Source: Capitulum mitella
Lineage: Eukaryota > Arthropoda > Thecostraca > Pollicipedomorpha > Pollicipedidae
NCBI GenBank assembly: GCA_030062745.1
Contig: CP099839.1
Location: forward strand, 36,551,293 to 36,615,292
Reading direction: 5' to 3'
DNA length: 64,000 bases
Positions within the stretch are counted from its first letter, which is position 1, and each line of letters begins with the position of its first letter. Shown here piece after piece: positions 12,401-24,300 of this stretch. The notes beneath the pieces were generated by a model, which made no database searches, was not told the DNA's origin, and saw nothing but the letters and a program-made list of their open reading frames with translations. The position numbers and the translations under genes were made by a program.

Positions 12401-15307
12401 GGTGCTCATCTCGGGCCGGCGCGTCATCTATAGCGGCAAGCGGCGCGAGATGCTGCCCTATTTCGCCTTCATCGACTACCCGTGCCCAGCCTACAAGAAT
12501 CCGTCCGACTACTACCGTGAGCAAACAGCGCTTCCGCCGGACTTTTTGACTACTCGGCTAATGTGTCGAGAGTTGCCGTACGTCAGCCGCAGCGGCAACG
12601 TATTGGACGTGACGGTTCTGGCGTCCTCGGCTGCACCGACCGGTGTAAAACTTATATCAAAGCTAAACTAACTACCAACGTCTATTAACTGTGGCGCTAC
12701 CGATGCATGCGGAAGCCCTGGAATGATTAAAAGAGCTTCAGTAAGAAAGTAACGGAAGTGCCTTTGCATTTTAATGGCCAGTTTGTTAAAAGCCTCGTAC
12801 CTACGTCCCTTCATCCAAGCTTTTACGTGCATCTATGTGAATTAGACACACCAGCCGCATAATGGTGAACTGCAATTAACTGGACGTGAATTAATATGCA
12901 TGCATAAGAAAGTGGGTTATTCAAGCATGTGTTCAAATGTTGCGTTTTGCTTTACTGAAGGCGAAAAACTTCTTGTGATGTAGGAGTGTGAAGTGCACAA
13001 GAAATGGTCACCGTCGTCGACCGTTGACCTCCTTTGGCTGCTGGAATCGTTAACCGTTGGCTGTCGGTTGCCAGTTGACCTGGTGACGCTGGACGACTTG
13101 TCGCCGGAGGCCACGCTGGAGTCGTCGCAGCGGGTCACGGAACTGGCCAAGACGTTCCAGCGGCGCCAGGAGCCGTTGCCAGACCCGGGCCCGCCCGGCC
13201 TGCTCCCGCCAAAAATACGCCGCGCCAATTGCTGCGTCCAGGTGCTGGCGCTCTGGATGTAAGTTCCAGCTGGGTAACGAAACGCCTGCTTCTCAACGTA
13301 CAACAGACTGTAATTTGAATTATTCTGTGTGTGCAATGAACCTCTAACAATCATGTAAAACTTCAGAATATGGACGCAGGTACGGGGGAACTGTACCATT
13401 ACTCACTTAGCTGCATTTGAAACAGATATGGGTTCATTCTTATGAAGTTTTCCAGATATTCCCCATGCATTTGGTGTTAACAGAGCGATTGTTTCAGCCG
13501 GGCTATGGTGTATACGTTCCCGTACAACTTGATCAGCTGGGCCACCTCGATGACCTTGGCCTGTCTCATGTCCGTCATTGTGGGCGCCGCCTTCTACGAC
13601 CTCCGCGGCAACAACAAAGACCAGGTCAGTGCTTCATTTACCGCCAGGGAAGCAGCAGACAGTCACAAGCCGTACTCTGCTTCTTATGCCACATAATCAC
13701 ATTGCACCTTAGACTTATAAAATCCTTTCAAGAGCAGTCTTTTCCTTTCATGGCAGAGCGACGCCATTGTCACTTTACTCTTGAAGCCACACGCCTTTCC
13801 CTGTGACAGCCGATCTTTTTCGTTCCAGGAGAACATCCCGGATCGTCTAGGGTTCCATTACGCCATGATGTCGTTGGCTCTGTGGCCACTGCTTCTGCTC
13901 AGCATCAGCGAGGTCTGGCGAGAGAAGGACGCAGTCACTAGGGACGTCAGTGATCGCCTGTACTCCCGGCTCTGCCTCATCATCAGCAAGGTAACCCTGG
14001 TCACCAGTGGCGTCACAACGGCAGCTCCGACAGGATGAAGACTAGCCAGATGCCAGCATGTCATAAAGCTGGTCATTGACCGCGGAACGCTTTCAGAATT
14101 AAAAAAGGAATATAGTCTCTTTTTGCGTCGTTTTTTCATGCGGTGCCAAAAGACTGAGGCAACATGACTCTAAGCTAGGGCGTAACTGCTCCCGGTGCTC
14201 ACCTTCCTCGTTAATGCCGTCACTGGATGGGCGAGGGAGTCACTGGATCGGCGAGGCACGCTGTCTTTATTTCGGCAAAGGCTCAGGGACTGGCGCTTTC
14301 CATTTACCACGTGCTCATACCAGGGAGTCAATGAGCCGGGCACCGGAAGGACGGCCTATATAACTCGGTATCCTGCTTCTCCGTTTCAGCTGTTCTACAG
14401 TTTACCGGGCTCCGTCCTGCAATGTCTGCTTCTCATTGTGCCTGCATACAAAATGGCCGGCACACATCCGAAAGAAACGGACATATCATTCTACATCTAC
14501 ATGGGTGAGAAATTGCAGCTTTGCTTTCATAGGTTTATGATTATGATTAAGTGTTTAAAACATCGCTCTCTTCACACTAAATGGCTGCATAAAAAATGGT
14601 GCGCAAAAAACGTTAGAAAACACTGCCATGCAAGGACCCCCTGAAATATATCCAGAATCCCGAACACAGCAAGCTGAACGAATGTGCGGTAACCTTTGCC
14701 TCTGAATCTCTCTGAGACGGTTGGTACCGATCGTTCGACGGCTCCACAGTCGACGCTGCCGTCATTCCTCTGGCTCCGTCCAGCGGCGTTTACATGCGCC
14801 TCGTCTCTGTCCACAGGCTACATGCTGGCGTACCTGCTGTGCGTGCGGCTGCTGGCCGTGGCGGCCGCTTACCTGAGCTCGTCGCGCCACCTTTCGGCCG
14901 GCTGGCTGTCGGCGGCACTGCTGCCGCTACTGCTGGTCGCCGGCTGGGCCGCCCACCCGCAGGACCTCTCGCTGTGGACGCGCTGGCTGCGCTTGGTGTC
15001 AGCGCCGGCCTGGATCTACCAGCGCCTGGTCTGGGACGAGCTGGCGCCGGTGCGCGCCTTCCGCTGCGACCGTAACCCGGTCGTGCCGCAGGACAACACC
15101 ATCATCGTGCAGGTGGACTGCGGCGTGCTGACCGGCCGACAGGCGCTCGGCTTCCTGGCGGTGCCGGACGCCGCCCGCCACCCGCTGGCGCCGCTTCTGG
15201 CCGCCGCCGGCACCGCGCTGCTCGGCCTGCTGGCCGCCACCGTCGCCGCCGTCGCCTGTCGGCAGCGGCAGCGCAAGTCCCGCGGACGGCTCAACAAGCA
15301 CTCGTAG
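9495..15307 (+). CDS. ABCG8: ABCG8-type half ABC transporter
   Basis: Half transporter of the ABCG family (ATP-binding domain, then membrane domain), expected to pair with an ABCG5-type partner. In vertebrates that pair exports sterols; the arthropod substrate is not settled. Exons: 9495-10380, 11617-11861, 12129-12516, 13075-13258, 13498-13624, 13829-13990, 14390-14504, 14817-15307; all introns GT-AG, phases close, 865 residues. The Ser/Arg-rich N-terminus holds SIYRQNLNSEFTDSALG, which I recognise from arthropod ABCG8 proteins. The ATP site is degenerate: AEREGTAVL stands at the Walker A position, TVSEKRRL (about 399-406) at the signature, and LLDQPTREMD (about 420-429) has Gln where the catalytic Glu belongs. 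Membrane segments lie in exons 5-8; the last is followed by a basic tail. The start at 9495 was chosen by conservation; an in-frame ATG at 9294 is the alternative. Confidence 0.9.
11244..11612. repeat. 41-bp minisatellite abutting ABCG8 exon 2
   Basis: Nine head-to-tail copies of a 41-bp unit (9 x 41 = 369) end exactly where the real exon-2 splice acceptor begins. The first bases of the unit, GCAGAGCGGGAGGGG, equal the acceptor plus the first codons of exon 2. Eight of the nine copies keep a CAG or CAC AG-containing decoy 3' splice site; copy 6 reads GTAGAGC. Because 41 is not a multiple of three and several units carry TGA, only the last acceptor keeps the transporter frame open. Confidence 0.93.
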
Positions 15308-17054
15308 CGTCCGGACGGGCCGGGCGGCGGCTGTGGCGGGCCGGCGCCGGCTGGCGGAGGCCGCTGGGCGTGGCGGCGCTCCTGTGGTGTCGGGCTGGTA
15401 GTGCTGAGACGGAGCACCGAATGCGCGCTCGGAGCGTGGACCTAGCTAGCCCTGGAGCGGCACTGCGACGGCTGACTAGCGGTCGCGCCCAGCCAAATAG
15501 CGTTTGACGGAGAGGGCGTTTTTCCCGCTGTGACAGACTGATCGATAGGGAGCGGCACTAGCACCTTACGAAGACCGAAGCACGGCTGGATTCGCCGTCG
15601 CATTCGAGACAGGCGACATCTGCTGTCGTGCTGCGCGACCAGGAGTATGTCCCCGTCATGCCAGTGTAAGGGGGCCGCCAACGTACACTGCTCTGTTGAC
15701 AGAGTGGTCTAAATAACTTGTTTATGGATCTGGCTTGGGCGCTTGTTCGATCCAAGTCCCCGCTCTGAATGCATTGTATGATGAGCGGAAGACCCTCAAT
15801 AATCTAGCGCAACTATGTCGGTTTTTATAACTGTAAGATGCTTTGTTAATGTACAGTTGTTTTGGAAATACACAAAGCGTTCAATAGAAGTGAAGTATGG
15901 TGAAGAGAATGGCACGTGAACGTGAGCAAGGTGATGTGAATTCTTTTTGCATTGCTTTTTTCAGAAGTGCATTCTGACAGTTTTGCAACCATTGTTGTCT
16001 CGATGCTGCCAGCTTTTATCCAGGTCCAGTCGCAGTAGCCGGTTGTTACATGGTTGATTTTGTCATTTACCCTGTTCGACATAATACACTTTGAAATAAA
16101 CGTTCGACCCTTTAACAGAATGTCGGGAGAATCATGAGGAGAATGATATGAATTAATAATTTCGGTCTTTGAATTACTCGTTACGAAACTGCGCAAGAGT
16201 TCTGCACGTCGACGTAAACAAAAGAAAGACACACACAAATCGAATGCAGCAACAATTTCATTAGGCGGGGAGACCATCTATATAACGGTCGCAGTTACTG
16301 CCGAAAACTGCCAGACACCATCTCGCCCTTTCCATTCACTTTACGCCTGGTTAAATAGTAATACCAGCCCCACTAAGCCCGTTGTGGCGTCGAAGAAAAG
16401 ACGATCTCTTGGTCCAATGAAGCAACAGTGCTGCAAACCAATCTGATCCGCTCATGACATTTAACCTCCGCTAATGGTGCTATCGGGGATGAGTGGTAGG
16501 CTGTCCCATAGGTTAGATGGTCGGGGAATATTAGTACTATATCATGCTGTTCCTCATGTTGAGACGAGTTAAAGTTTGTTTTGGTCGTTACCATGAATAG
16601 AACCTCTTGTACTTTTGGTAAAGCTAACGCGACACCCAGCTTGCTAATGCTGTCAATGACGGAGATCGAAAATCGGAACAACAAAACGTATGCTACCAAT
16701 CATTTAGCAGCCTCGACCCTAGCGATTTCGACCAATCAGCAATCAGCAATTTGTTTGCGATCCGGCGCCAGGCGTGCGTGCGGGGTTTGAAAAGGTGTGT
16801 AGTGACCTCGATACCTACCTAGTTTTCGGGCAGATTTGTTGTTTATAAGATAAATTTCCTTCTTCATAAAGTAGTGGTATTGTTTCAGTTTGGCCATGAA
16901 ACAGGTATTTCCTAAAATTTGTGTCGGTTGTGGTAATGATGATTGTGGCGCACCGCAGCAGGTAGCGCTACTTGTTAAAATATGTGGTTTGATGGCGTGG
17001 TTATAGACGTCGGCATAGCGCAGGTCGGCGATGGTAGCTTGTTGGGCTGTCACG
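15308..17054. other. ABCG8 3' region and intergenic DNA
   Basis: The first several hundred bases after the ABCG8 stop are GC-rich and then become AT-rich. An AATAAA at 16095-16100 is a possible polyadenylation signal, giving a 3' untranslated region of about 0.8 kb, but other sites may be used. I see no further gene before the DEPDC1 first exon at 17741. Confidence 0.4.
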
Positions 17055-18394
17055 GGCCAGATAAACAGTAAATATTTTAGCATATCATTAGTGATTGAGT
17101 AGTTTGCATTCCTTTTGCATCTAATCAATGAAATCTTTGATTTCAGTTTTTACTTAGTGTAATTTCTGCCAGCTTTGGGAAAGGTGTTTAGTTTTGAATG
17201 GCATGCACTGATTTTGTTGATGGTACAGATTTCAGATTGGCATTCCATTTTGAGTTTGAGCTTAAATTTCAGGTACTTTTGCTTTGCATCAAAATGGCTA
17301 AATGCCTTGTACTGGACATTGTTCAATTCATGGTTTTGGGGCATTTATCTCATATGAAAATTGAAATTCATTTCTGCAGTAGGTTGTAATGCTCTTTGTT
17401 CAAATGCAGCATTGATGTGGAAATGGTTTTGAGCATTTGTTATCAGGAAAGTATGCAGTACTGTGGGATTCAGACAAAATGTTTCTTGGATTATTTTCTA
17501 AAGTTCCCATTTTTTAGAGACAGTGTGAACATGAGAGTGAGTATGGGCCATTTATCACTGTCCCATAATTCACTATTATATGCTTGTGGCCAGTATCTTG
17601 AAAATAGACAAAGATCAGTCTGCAAGTCCAAGTGTACATGGGTCATGAGCATTGCATCCAAGCACCCCCAAATGCTGTTGTTTTGCAACATTTTTAATGA
17701 TTTAGATAACAGGTTTTTGTTGCTCCAGAAATGACATAAAATGGAAGCACAGCAGCTCGGGAGCAAAGATGCTGATGGTCCCTACAAGGCAACCATGCTG
17801 GTGAGTAATCATTCCAGTAACATATGTTAGACTGATAATTACAGTGTTCTTCATTGGGATCTGTTGATTAAATTGTTGCATGTGAATGGAAGATTTGCAC
17901 ATTGTGTCTAAGTGACAGTTTAATTTTCAATAACTGACAATTTCACACTGTTATGCTTCTACTGTGGCTCAGTGAAATGCTTTTATATTGATATATTGCA
18001 TAGGTGCTTGAGCCATTGATTCCATGGTATTTGGTGTCAAAACATATTTTAAAAGACTGTTGAGTTTGCATTTTTTCCAATATTTTCCCACTTTGCAAAC
18101 TCTAAACACTGGACATGTTCAGGAATGATCCAGGTAGGTATAATTATTATTAAGTATGATTTTAAGGGAAGTAAATGTCTTGAATATTTGTTAATATTTG
18201 TTTTACTCTCTGGTCATGTAGGTGAGCAAGTAGTGCTTAATTTGTGCCATGGACCATTTATGAGTTCACAATTTTTTGTTCCCAATCAGAACAAGAAATA
18301 TCAGTTTTTCTTACACTATGTCTTCATGCACCAAGAATTGCAGGATATGTTTTGGTATTTGCTGTCCAGCATCATCCCTTCATTGTTTTACTAT
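17055..18394. other. CpG-free stretch around DEPDC1 exon 1
   Basis: Reading base by base from about 17055 to 18394 I find a single CG dinucleotide, at 17758 inside coding exon 1. The surrounding genome is CG-dense. The stretch is AT-rich and its plus (sense) strand is enriched in T and G. This is the composition expected from long-term loss of methylated CpG at the 5' end of a constitutively expressed gene, which is known for arthropod gene-body methylation. That explanation is inference. Confidence 0.75.
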
Positions 18395-21300
18395 GCCGAA
18401 AATGCCGTCCCATTTAACTCATTTATTTTTCTTCTTTTTCATGACACTGACGTCATGACTTCTTTATGACGAGTAATCAGGTATTTTATTTGTCTGCATA
18501 TTGGGATGCATTTGAGTCCAAAATGTATAACATCAGCTCTTTGCAAACTCCATTTCTGAGCTCTGAAGTTGGCAATATTAAGGCTAGCAGGGCATTCATT
18601 TCTAAGCTAATCTGGAGCTGTGATGCTCCATGTCTGCATCCTCGAAATTTGATCCTTAAATGTAGATGCTGGTAATGAAACATTTTTATCGTGTCTTTTC
18701 ATGATGTGTTTGCGTCTCTGAGAAATCTCTTGAAAGATTAAAATGACTGAGATCAAAACAGATAACCCACGCCAAACGTGAGACCCTTGTTGATACAAAA
18801 GCTGCTTCCGATGACGGTAAGGGTTTGATATCGTACATCGAGTCTCAGCAGTAAACTCGAAAGTCACTGTTCATTGGAAGACAGACTTTAGGCATTGTGT
18901 GAGCCATGTGAGCATTGCAAGCACGGTAAAATCTCGTTTCCTAGATATGTAAGTGGAATATTTGACATTCGACGAAAGGTAGACAAACCACACGTACGGT
19001 CAACGTTGCTAAATGTTTCCCTGTTATTTTCGCAAACTTTCTTTGGTCAGCGCTCGAAACGATCGTCATTTATTCGTCTTACAAAAGGTAGAAATTGTTC
19101 ACAGTTGAAATGCTTTAAACTGTCCGCCGTACCCGTGCCAAAAAGACCCCAGAACCAAACAGAAAAGTTTTTGAGAAGAACCTAATGGGTGTCCCCTAAA
19201 ATCTGACACAAACTTCATCGCCTCGAAAAGATACATTCGAAAACAGGTTATCACAGAAATTTGGCACCAGTAGAACACTGGCACACTTGTGTCAGATGAG
19301 TACAAAATTTGTCAGAGCATGGTTTGTCATACGAGCGCGTGACAAATTAGAGGAGTTAAAAAGAATCGCACAATTTTGCCAAACATACAGGGCAAGACCT
19401 TCACGCTCAGCTACTTTCTGCTAGAGGTAGCGTCAAAATCTACCATTTGCAAGGTCATTAGGAAAGTCGGTTGGTTGGTTATTGGGGCTTAGGGGCGCAC
19501 CGACTACAGGGTCATTCGGCGCCCAGTCATTAGGAAAGTCGACAATGATTAATTTCTCCAAAGCGAGGCGGGAAACAGAAAGCTGATCAAAACGACGTCA
19601 TATTGGGTTCAGAGGACCAAAAAAACGAGCAATATGGCTGGCCTTTCAGGACGAGTTCTAGCGGCAAAATGCAGTGTGTCCAAGAGCCACATTCGACGAA
19701 ACACCGAAAACGAATGCTATCTGAGTTACTACAATGTGAGAAGGAAGCCTTGTAAGCACCGGAGCAAAAGTAGAGGTTTTGGCAAAGGAGTTCGAAATTC
19801 TGCCCTCTGTGAGCTCTTCAGATCAGGGTATGAGTTTGGCGTCGTTACGTGCGACCATGCATGCTCGGCATCTCTGACATAGTTCTTCAGGAATCGAGGG
19901 TTTTACACTGCTGACAAGTCTGACTGTCCGTCAGAGGTCAAGTACGCTGGAAGACAGAAGTTTTCATTATGCAAAGGTCACCAGTATCCCCCCCCCCCTC
20001 GCCAGCATCACCTCACCCGTGACAATGGGAAAACCGGTGTAAAGATCCCCAAATATTCTTGAAGGAGTGCTTCAAATGTCGCTTGAATCCCTTCATAGAC
20101 CGGCTAGACTCTGAGAGGAACACATTCTTCACGCTTAACGCAGCCGCTTGTCATGGCCACCATGATGTGACAGCATGTCTGGATGCTGTAGGGATCCCCT
20201 GTTTTAAGGAGGATACCAGCCTTTCGAATATGTTCAGCATCAGACGGGTCCAGTCGGTTGGGGGCGTTTTGGAATAAAAGGTGCATGAGGGAAGCTTGAT
20301 AACACCATCCAACAGGCCATTGGGAAACAGGATGGGCGGGAGGTTCGAGGACGTGGCAAATATTGTGCTTGAGACGCTTCAACACTTGGAATGATTTCCG
20401 TGCCGTGGGCCGCAGAGCAGAGATATAAGTCTGTCACTGGAAAGAATGAGTTCTGAAGCATGTGCATGTGTAATTCCATGTCGGTATTATCCAGTATCGA
20501 ATGAGAGCTGTTAGGAGTTTGCGTCAAATTGTAGGGGACACCAGCTATACTTGAAATTAATTTCCCAGGATTTGTGGTTTTTCTGTATGCGTAGTTCATA
20601 ATATCCAATGAAGGTGGAACATACCATGAAAGTTTGCCCTGCGTCATTTTTAAGTCAACGAAGCGGACGTTGAGCTGTTCGGCCGGAGCGGACGTTGACC
20701 TGTCCGGCCGGGGCGGACGTTGACCTGTCCACTGGCGGCCGGTATGTGTTTCGCTGACGCCGCTTGCCCTGCCGCGCAGTGGAACGAGGCGGTGCGTGGC
20801 TTCCGCGAGGGCATGGTGCTGCAGCGCCACTGGCGCCAGCTGCGCAGCCACGACCGCTGCTTCACGGGCGCGGCCGCCGTCACCTGGCTGCAGCGCTACC
20901 TGAACCAGCACGCGCTCTTCTCGGCCGACATCAGCCGCGAGCAGACGGTCCGGCTGCTGGCCAAGTTCGTCAAGGCCGGCATCCTGGTGGAGGTGCGCGG
21001 CCGCAAGACTGGCCCGGCCCACTTCCGGGACGACGGCCGACTGTACAGGTGGGCGCCGGCGCCGAACGCCGACGGCGCGGCGGCAGCGCGGTGCACTCGT
21101 CGCGCGCCGGCCGGCCTCGCTGTCCGGAGATATTGGTCGACTGCTGTGTATGCATGAACCATACTTCTTGTTTTGATGAAGTTAACTGTGTGAAATCTTG
21201 GGTTAGCATGTTTGGTAGTGCTCGTCTTGAAGCACGCGAACGAATGGTGCTGGTTGTGACGTATTCGGACGTGATACTTGACACTGCCTGGACACTGACG

Positions 21301-24300
21301 CCCCCGGCTAACAAATACGTGGCCGCCGACAGACTGAGCAGTCACGGTACGCCGGGCCGCTCAGCGCTGACGCTGATCAACGGGAACGCCACGGAGCCGA
21401 CTCCTGCGACCAGCGGCTGCGGCAGCCCGCAGCTGCGCAAACGGCCGGCCAGCCAGCCGCCCGAGCAGCGACACGCCCCCCGCCATCAGCAGCCGGAACA
21501 GCAGCAGCCGCTCCAGCAGCTCCAGCAGCGGCAGCAGCAGCAGCAGCAGCCGCTCCCCGAGTGCAGACCAGTGATGCGGGCGCTGACTCCCGCTGAGGTC
21601 GACACCATCTGGAGCAACACGCTGCTGGCACGGTGAGAGGCCGTCCGACTGCTGGTCGCTGGGCACAGCCAGGCCGCGTTTAGGTTGCAGATGGCATTAT
21701 CACGCTATGGTTCAGCGCACGGGCGGCTTGGCGAGGAATCTCACGACGCTTTTGGGGCCTCCGGGGGACTGGACCATACCGTCCGCGCAACCAAGGTCTT
21801 CGACTAAGCTGGGGGCCTTACCGAGTCGCATGGGGTAGTTCACTTCTCGTCGCAGTTTAACTTCCCACCGCCGCCTGTCAGGATCGCTTCGCTGGGAATG
21901 GCTCGTGGAGGGCTTGCTGTGTGCTGGGGCGGTGCGGCTGCTCTGTCCTGTCACGAGGAACGTGGCGTGCTGAGTGGCGCTGTCTGTCGGAGCGTCCCCT
22001 CTGACCGCCGGTCGGTTCCAGTCTGGAGACGCTGCTGGAGGCGCCCGTCATTGACATAGTGCCGGCCGGCTGCGTGGTGCCGGCCTGGGTGCGCCACAAC
22101 ACGCTGCGTGTGACGGAGCGCGGCCTCGTGCTGCCGCTGCACCCGGACGAGCCCTGCCTGCCGCGCTGGCTCCTGCTCGCCATGAAGACGCTGGCCAACT
22201 GTGAGTTTTTGGAGAGCTTGGAGAGCTGTTGGCACAGTCAGATGCTGGTTTATAAGGAGGTGTTCCGTTTAGTCTTCAGGGTTCGTGTCGTGCCAGGGAT
22301 TGTGGTGGTTCAGGGTATTGGCGGTCTGGTGGTTCAAGCCCTTTCCTGTCGTGTTGTTTACGATGCTGCTGTAGTGAGCTGATGCCTGTTACTCAGACGT
22401 GTGGTGGACCCGAGTATCGTGATTTCTTAGGTCGACGATTATCGACGCCATCCGCAGTTAGTTCAAGGGCGCAGTTTGAATGGCTGGACTGCAGCTTTAT
22501 TCGGTGCTATATTGTGTCGACCTTGACCTTGGTTGGTTGCTGGACGGCGTGAGACCGTCCTGAGCGCCGTCTGTGTCCAACAGGGCCGCGTTACCAGCTG
22601 TCGGACCTGCCCCTGGACGATTATGCCGACTTCCAGCTGGACGTGTTCTACGTGATCCGGCAGTACTTCGGCTCGCTGCCGTTCCCGCTGGTGCCGGACG
22701 AGCTGCGGGACCCGGTGGTGGCCGCCTTCCTGCACGCCGAGCGGGCAGACCGGCGGCTGCGGCTGGCGGCGGCGCCGGCCGCCTCGGCCGAGAGCCTGCT
22801 GCTGCTCATGTCGCCGGCGGCGCCGAGCACGTCGACGCCGCGCTCCGGCGACGAGTCGCCGCCGCGCGCCCTGCGCGGTCAACACTCGCTGCTGGCGCCG
22901 CCGGCGGCCGTCACGCCGGCGCGCGAGAGCGTGGCCCAACTGCGACGCCGGCTCATGATGCTGGGCGTGGGCGGCGGCGGCGACGGGCCGCCGGCCGGCG
23001 ACGAGCCGCCGCGCCGGCCGCGCGCCGCCAGCTTCCTGCGCGCCATCGCCGACGGCAAGGAGAACGTGGCGCCGCCGGCCGGCGACCGGTTCTGCCAGGC
23101 GGTGTACTGGCCGCCGCTGGAGCCGAGCCAGGCGGCCAGCGGCTGCACGCCGGCGGCCGGCGGCGACCAGTGCCGGCCCGGCCAGTCGGCAGAGCCACCC
23201 CCGGACCGGCCGGCGCTGCGGGCCGTGAACCGCGGGCCTTACGCGGCCGACCCGCGGCGAGCAGAGTACACGCCGTCCACGTCCGGCACTCAGGACGCCG
23301 TCTCTGCCGTTTATCAAACTGGCGGCGTCCCGAAGCCAGGTCTACATTCCTCTTCGTACCCTCCAACATTGCAGTCGCGTTCTAGCAACTACGTGTCCTT
23401 CACATCCAGCCCTCAGGCCAGCGAGTACTCTCCGTGCTCGGCCAGTGTGCTGTCGGAGGGGAGCCGGCGCGGGTCGACGTCTTACCTGCAGCCCGGCGGA
23501 CGGATGTCTGTGGCGTCCAGCGCCCTGACCGCCAGGCATCCAGTGGATGTGTCCGCGTCTCAGCCCGGAGTCCGTCTGTCGACCTCTCCCCTCTGTTATT
23601 CTGGCGAGTCCGCGCCATTCCAGAACCGTCAGCGGGGGCCTGATGCTTCGTGCGCCAGCAGCGTGCAGTCCTTGTCGGTACCAGAGCTCGTCAAGTCTGC
23701 AGCCACGACAGCACATTCCGTCCACGTCCAGCCTCCACTGCAGCGGACATGAGGCGTCGTCGTCCAGCCTTCAGCCTCGACAGCACCTCCCATCCACGTC
23801 CAGCCTGGGGTCAGGCGAGCACCAGACGTCCAGTCCTCAGCCTCGGCAGTACCTTCCGTCCACGTCCAGCCTGGGTTCAGGCGAGCACCAGACGTCCAGT
23901 CCTCAGCCTCGGCAGTACCTTCCGTCCACGTCCAGCCTGGGATCGGGCGAACACCAGACGTCCATTGTCCAGCCTCGACAGTACCTCCCGTCCACGTCCA
24001 GCCTGGGATCAGGCGAACACCAGTCGTCCATTGTCCAGCCTCGACAGTACCTCCCGTCCACGTCCAGCCTGGGATCAGGCGAACACCAGACGTCCAGTGT
24101 CCAGTCTCGGCAGTACCTTCCGTCCACGTCCAGCCTGGGCTCAGGCGGACGCCAGACGCCGTCCTGCAGCCTGCAGGCGGCGGGCCGGCGCGGCTCCGCC
24201 TGCAGCCCGCCGTCAGCCGGCTGCAGCCTGCGGCTGTCGGTCAGCGCCGCCACCGACCTCAGCTGCCAGTCGCTGGCGTCGGCGGCGGCGTCGGAGCCGG

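Larger units (their letters stand above)
18395..20779. other. DEPDC1 intron 1, downstream part
   Basis: No coding exon is supported here. It holds a tiny LINE 3' end insertion (19454-19541), a C run at 19990-19998 and a 25-bp tandem repeat at 20663-20737 just before the exon-2 acceptor. CG dinucleotides return after 18395, in contrast with the beginning of the intron. Confidence 0.5.

Noticed and set aside
15730-15770. Possible tRNA B-box (TTGTTCGATCC)
   Set aside because: No matching A-box or cloverleaf arms can be drawn around it.
20720-20779. Use of an in-frame ATG just upstream as DEPDC1 start
   Set aside because: The conserved N-terminal exon at 17741-17800 joins in phase to the acceptor at 20779, and the upstream residues are repeat-encoded.
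22463-23317. 284-codon minus-strand frame opposite DEPDC1 exon 5
   Set aside because: Antisense shadow of a GC-rich coding exon, Arg/Gly-rich without motifs.
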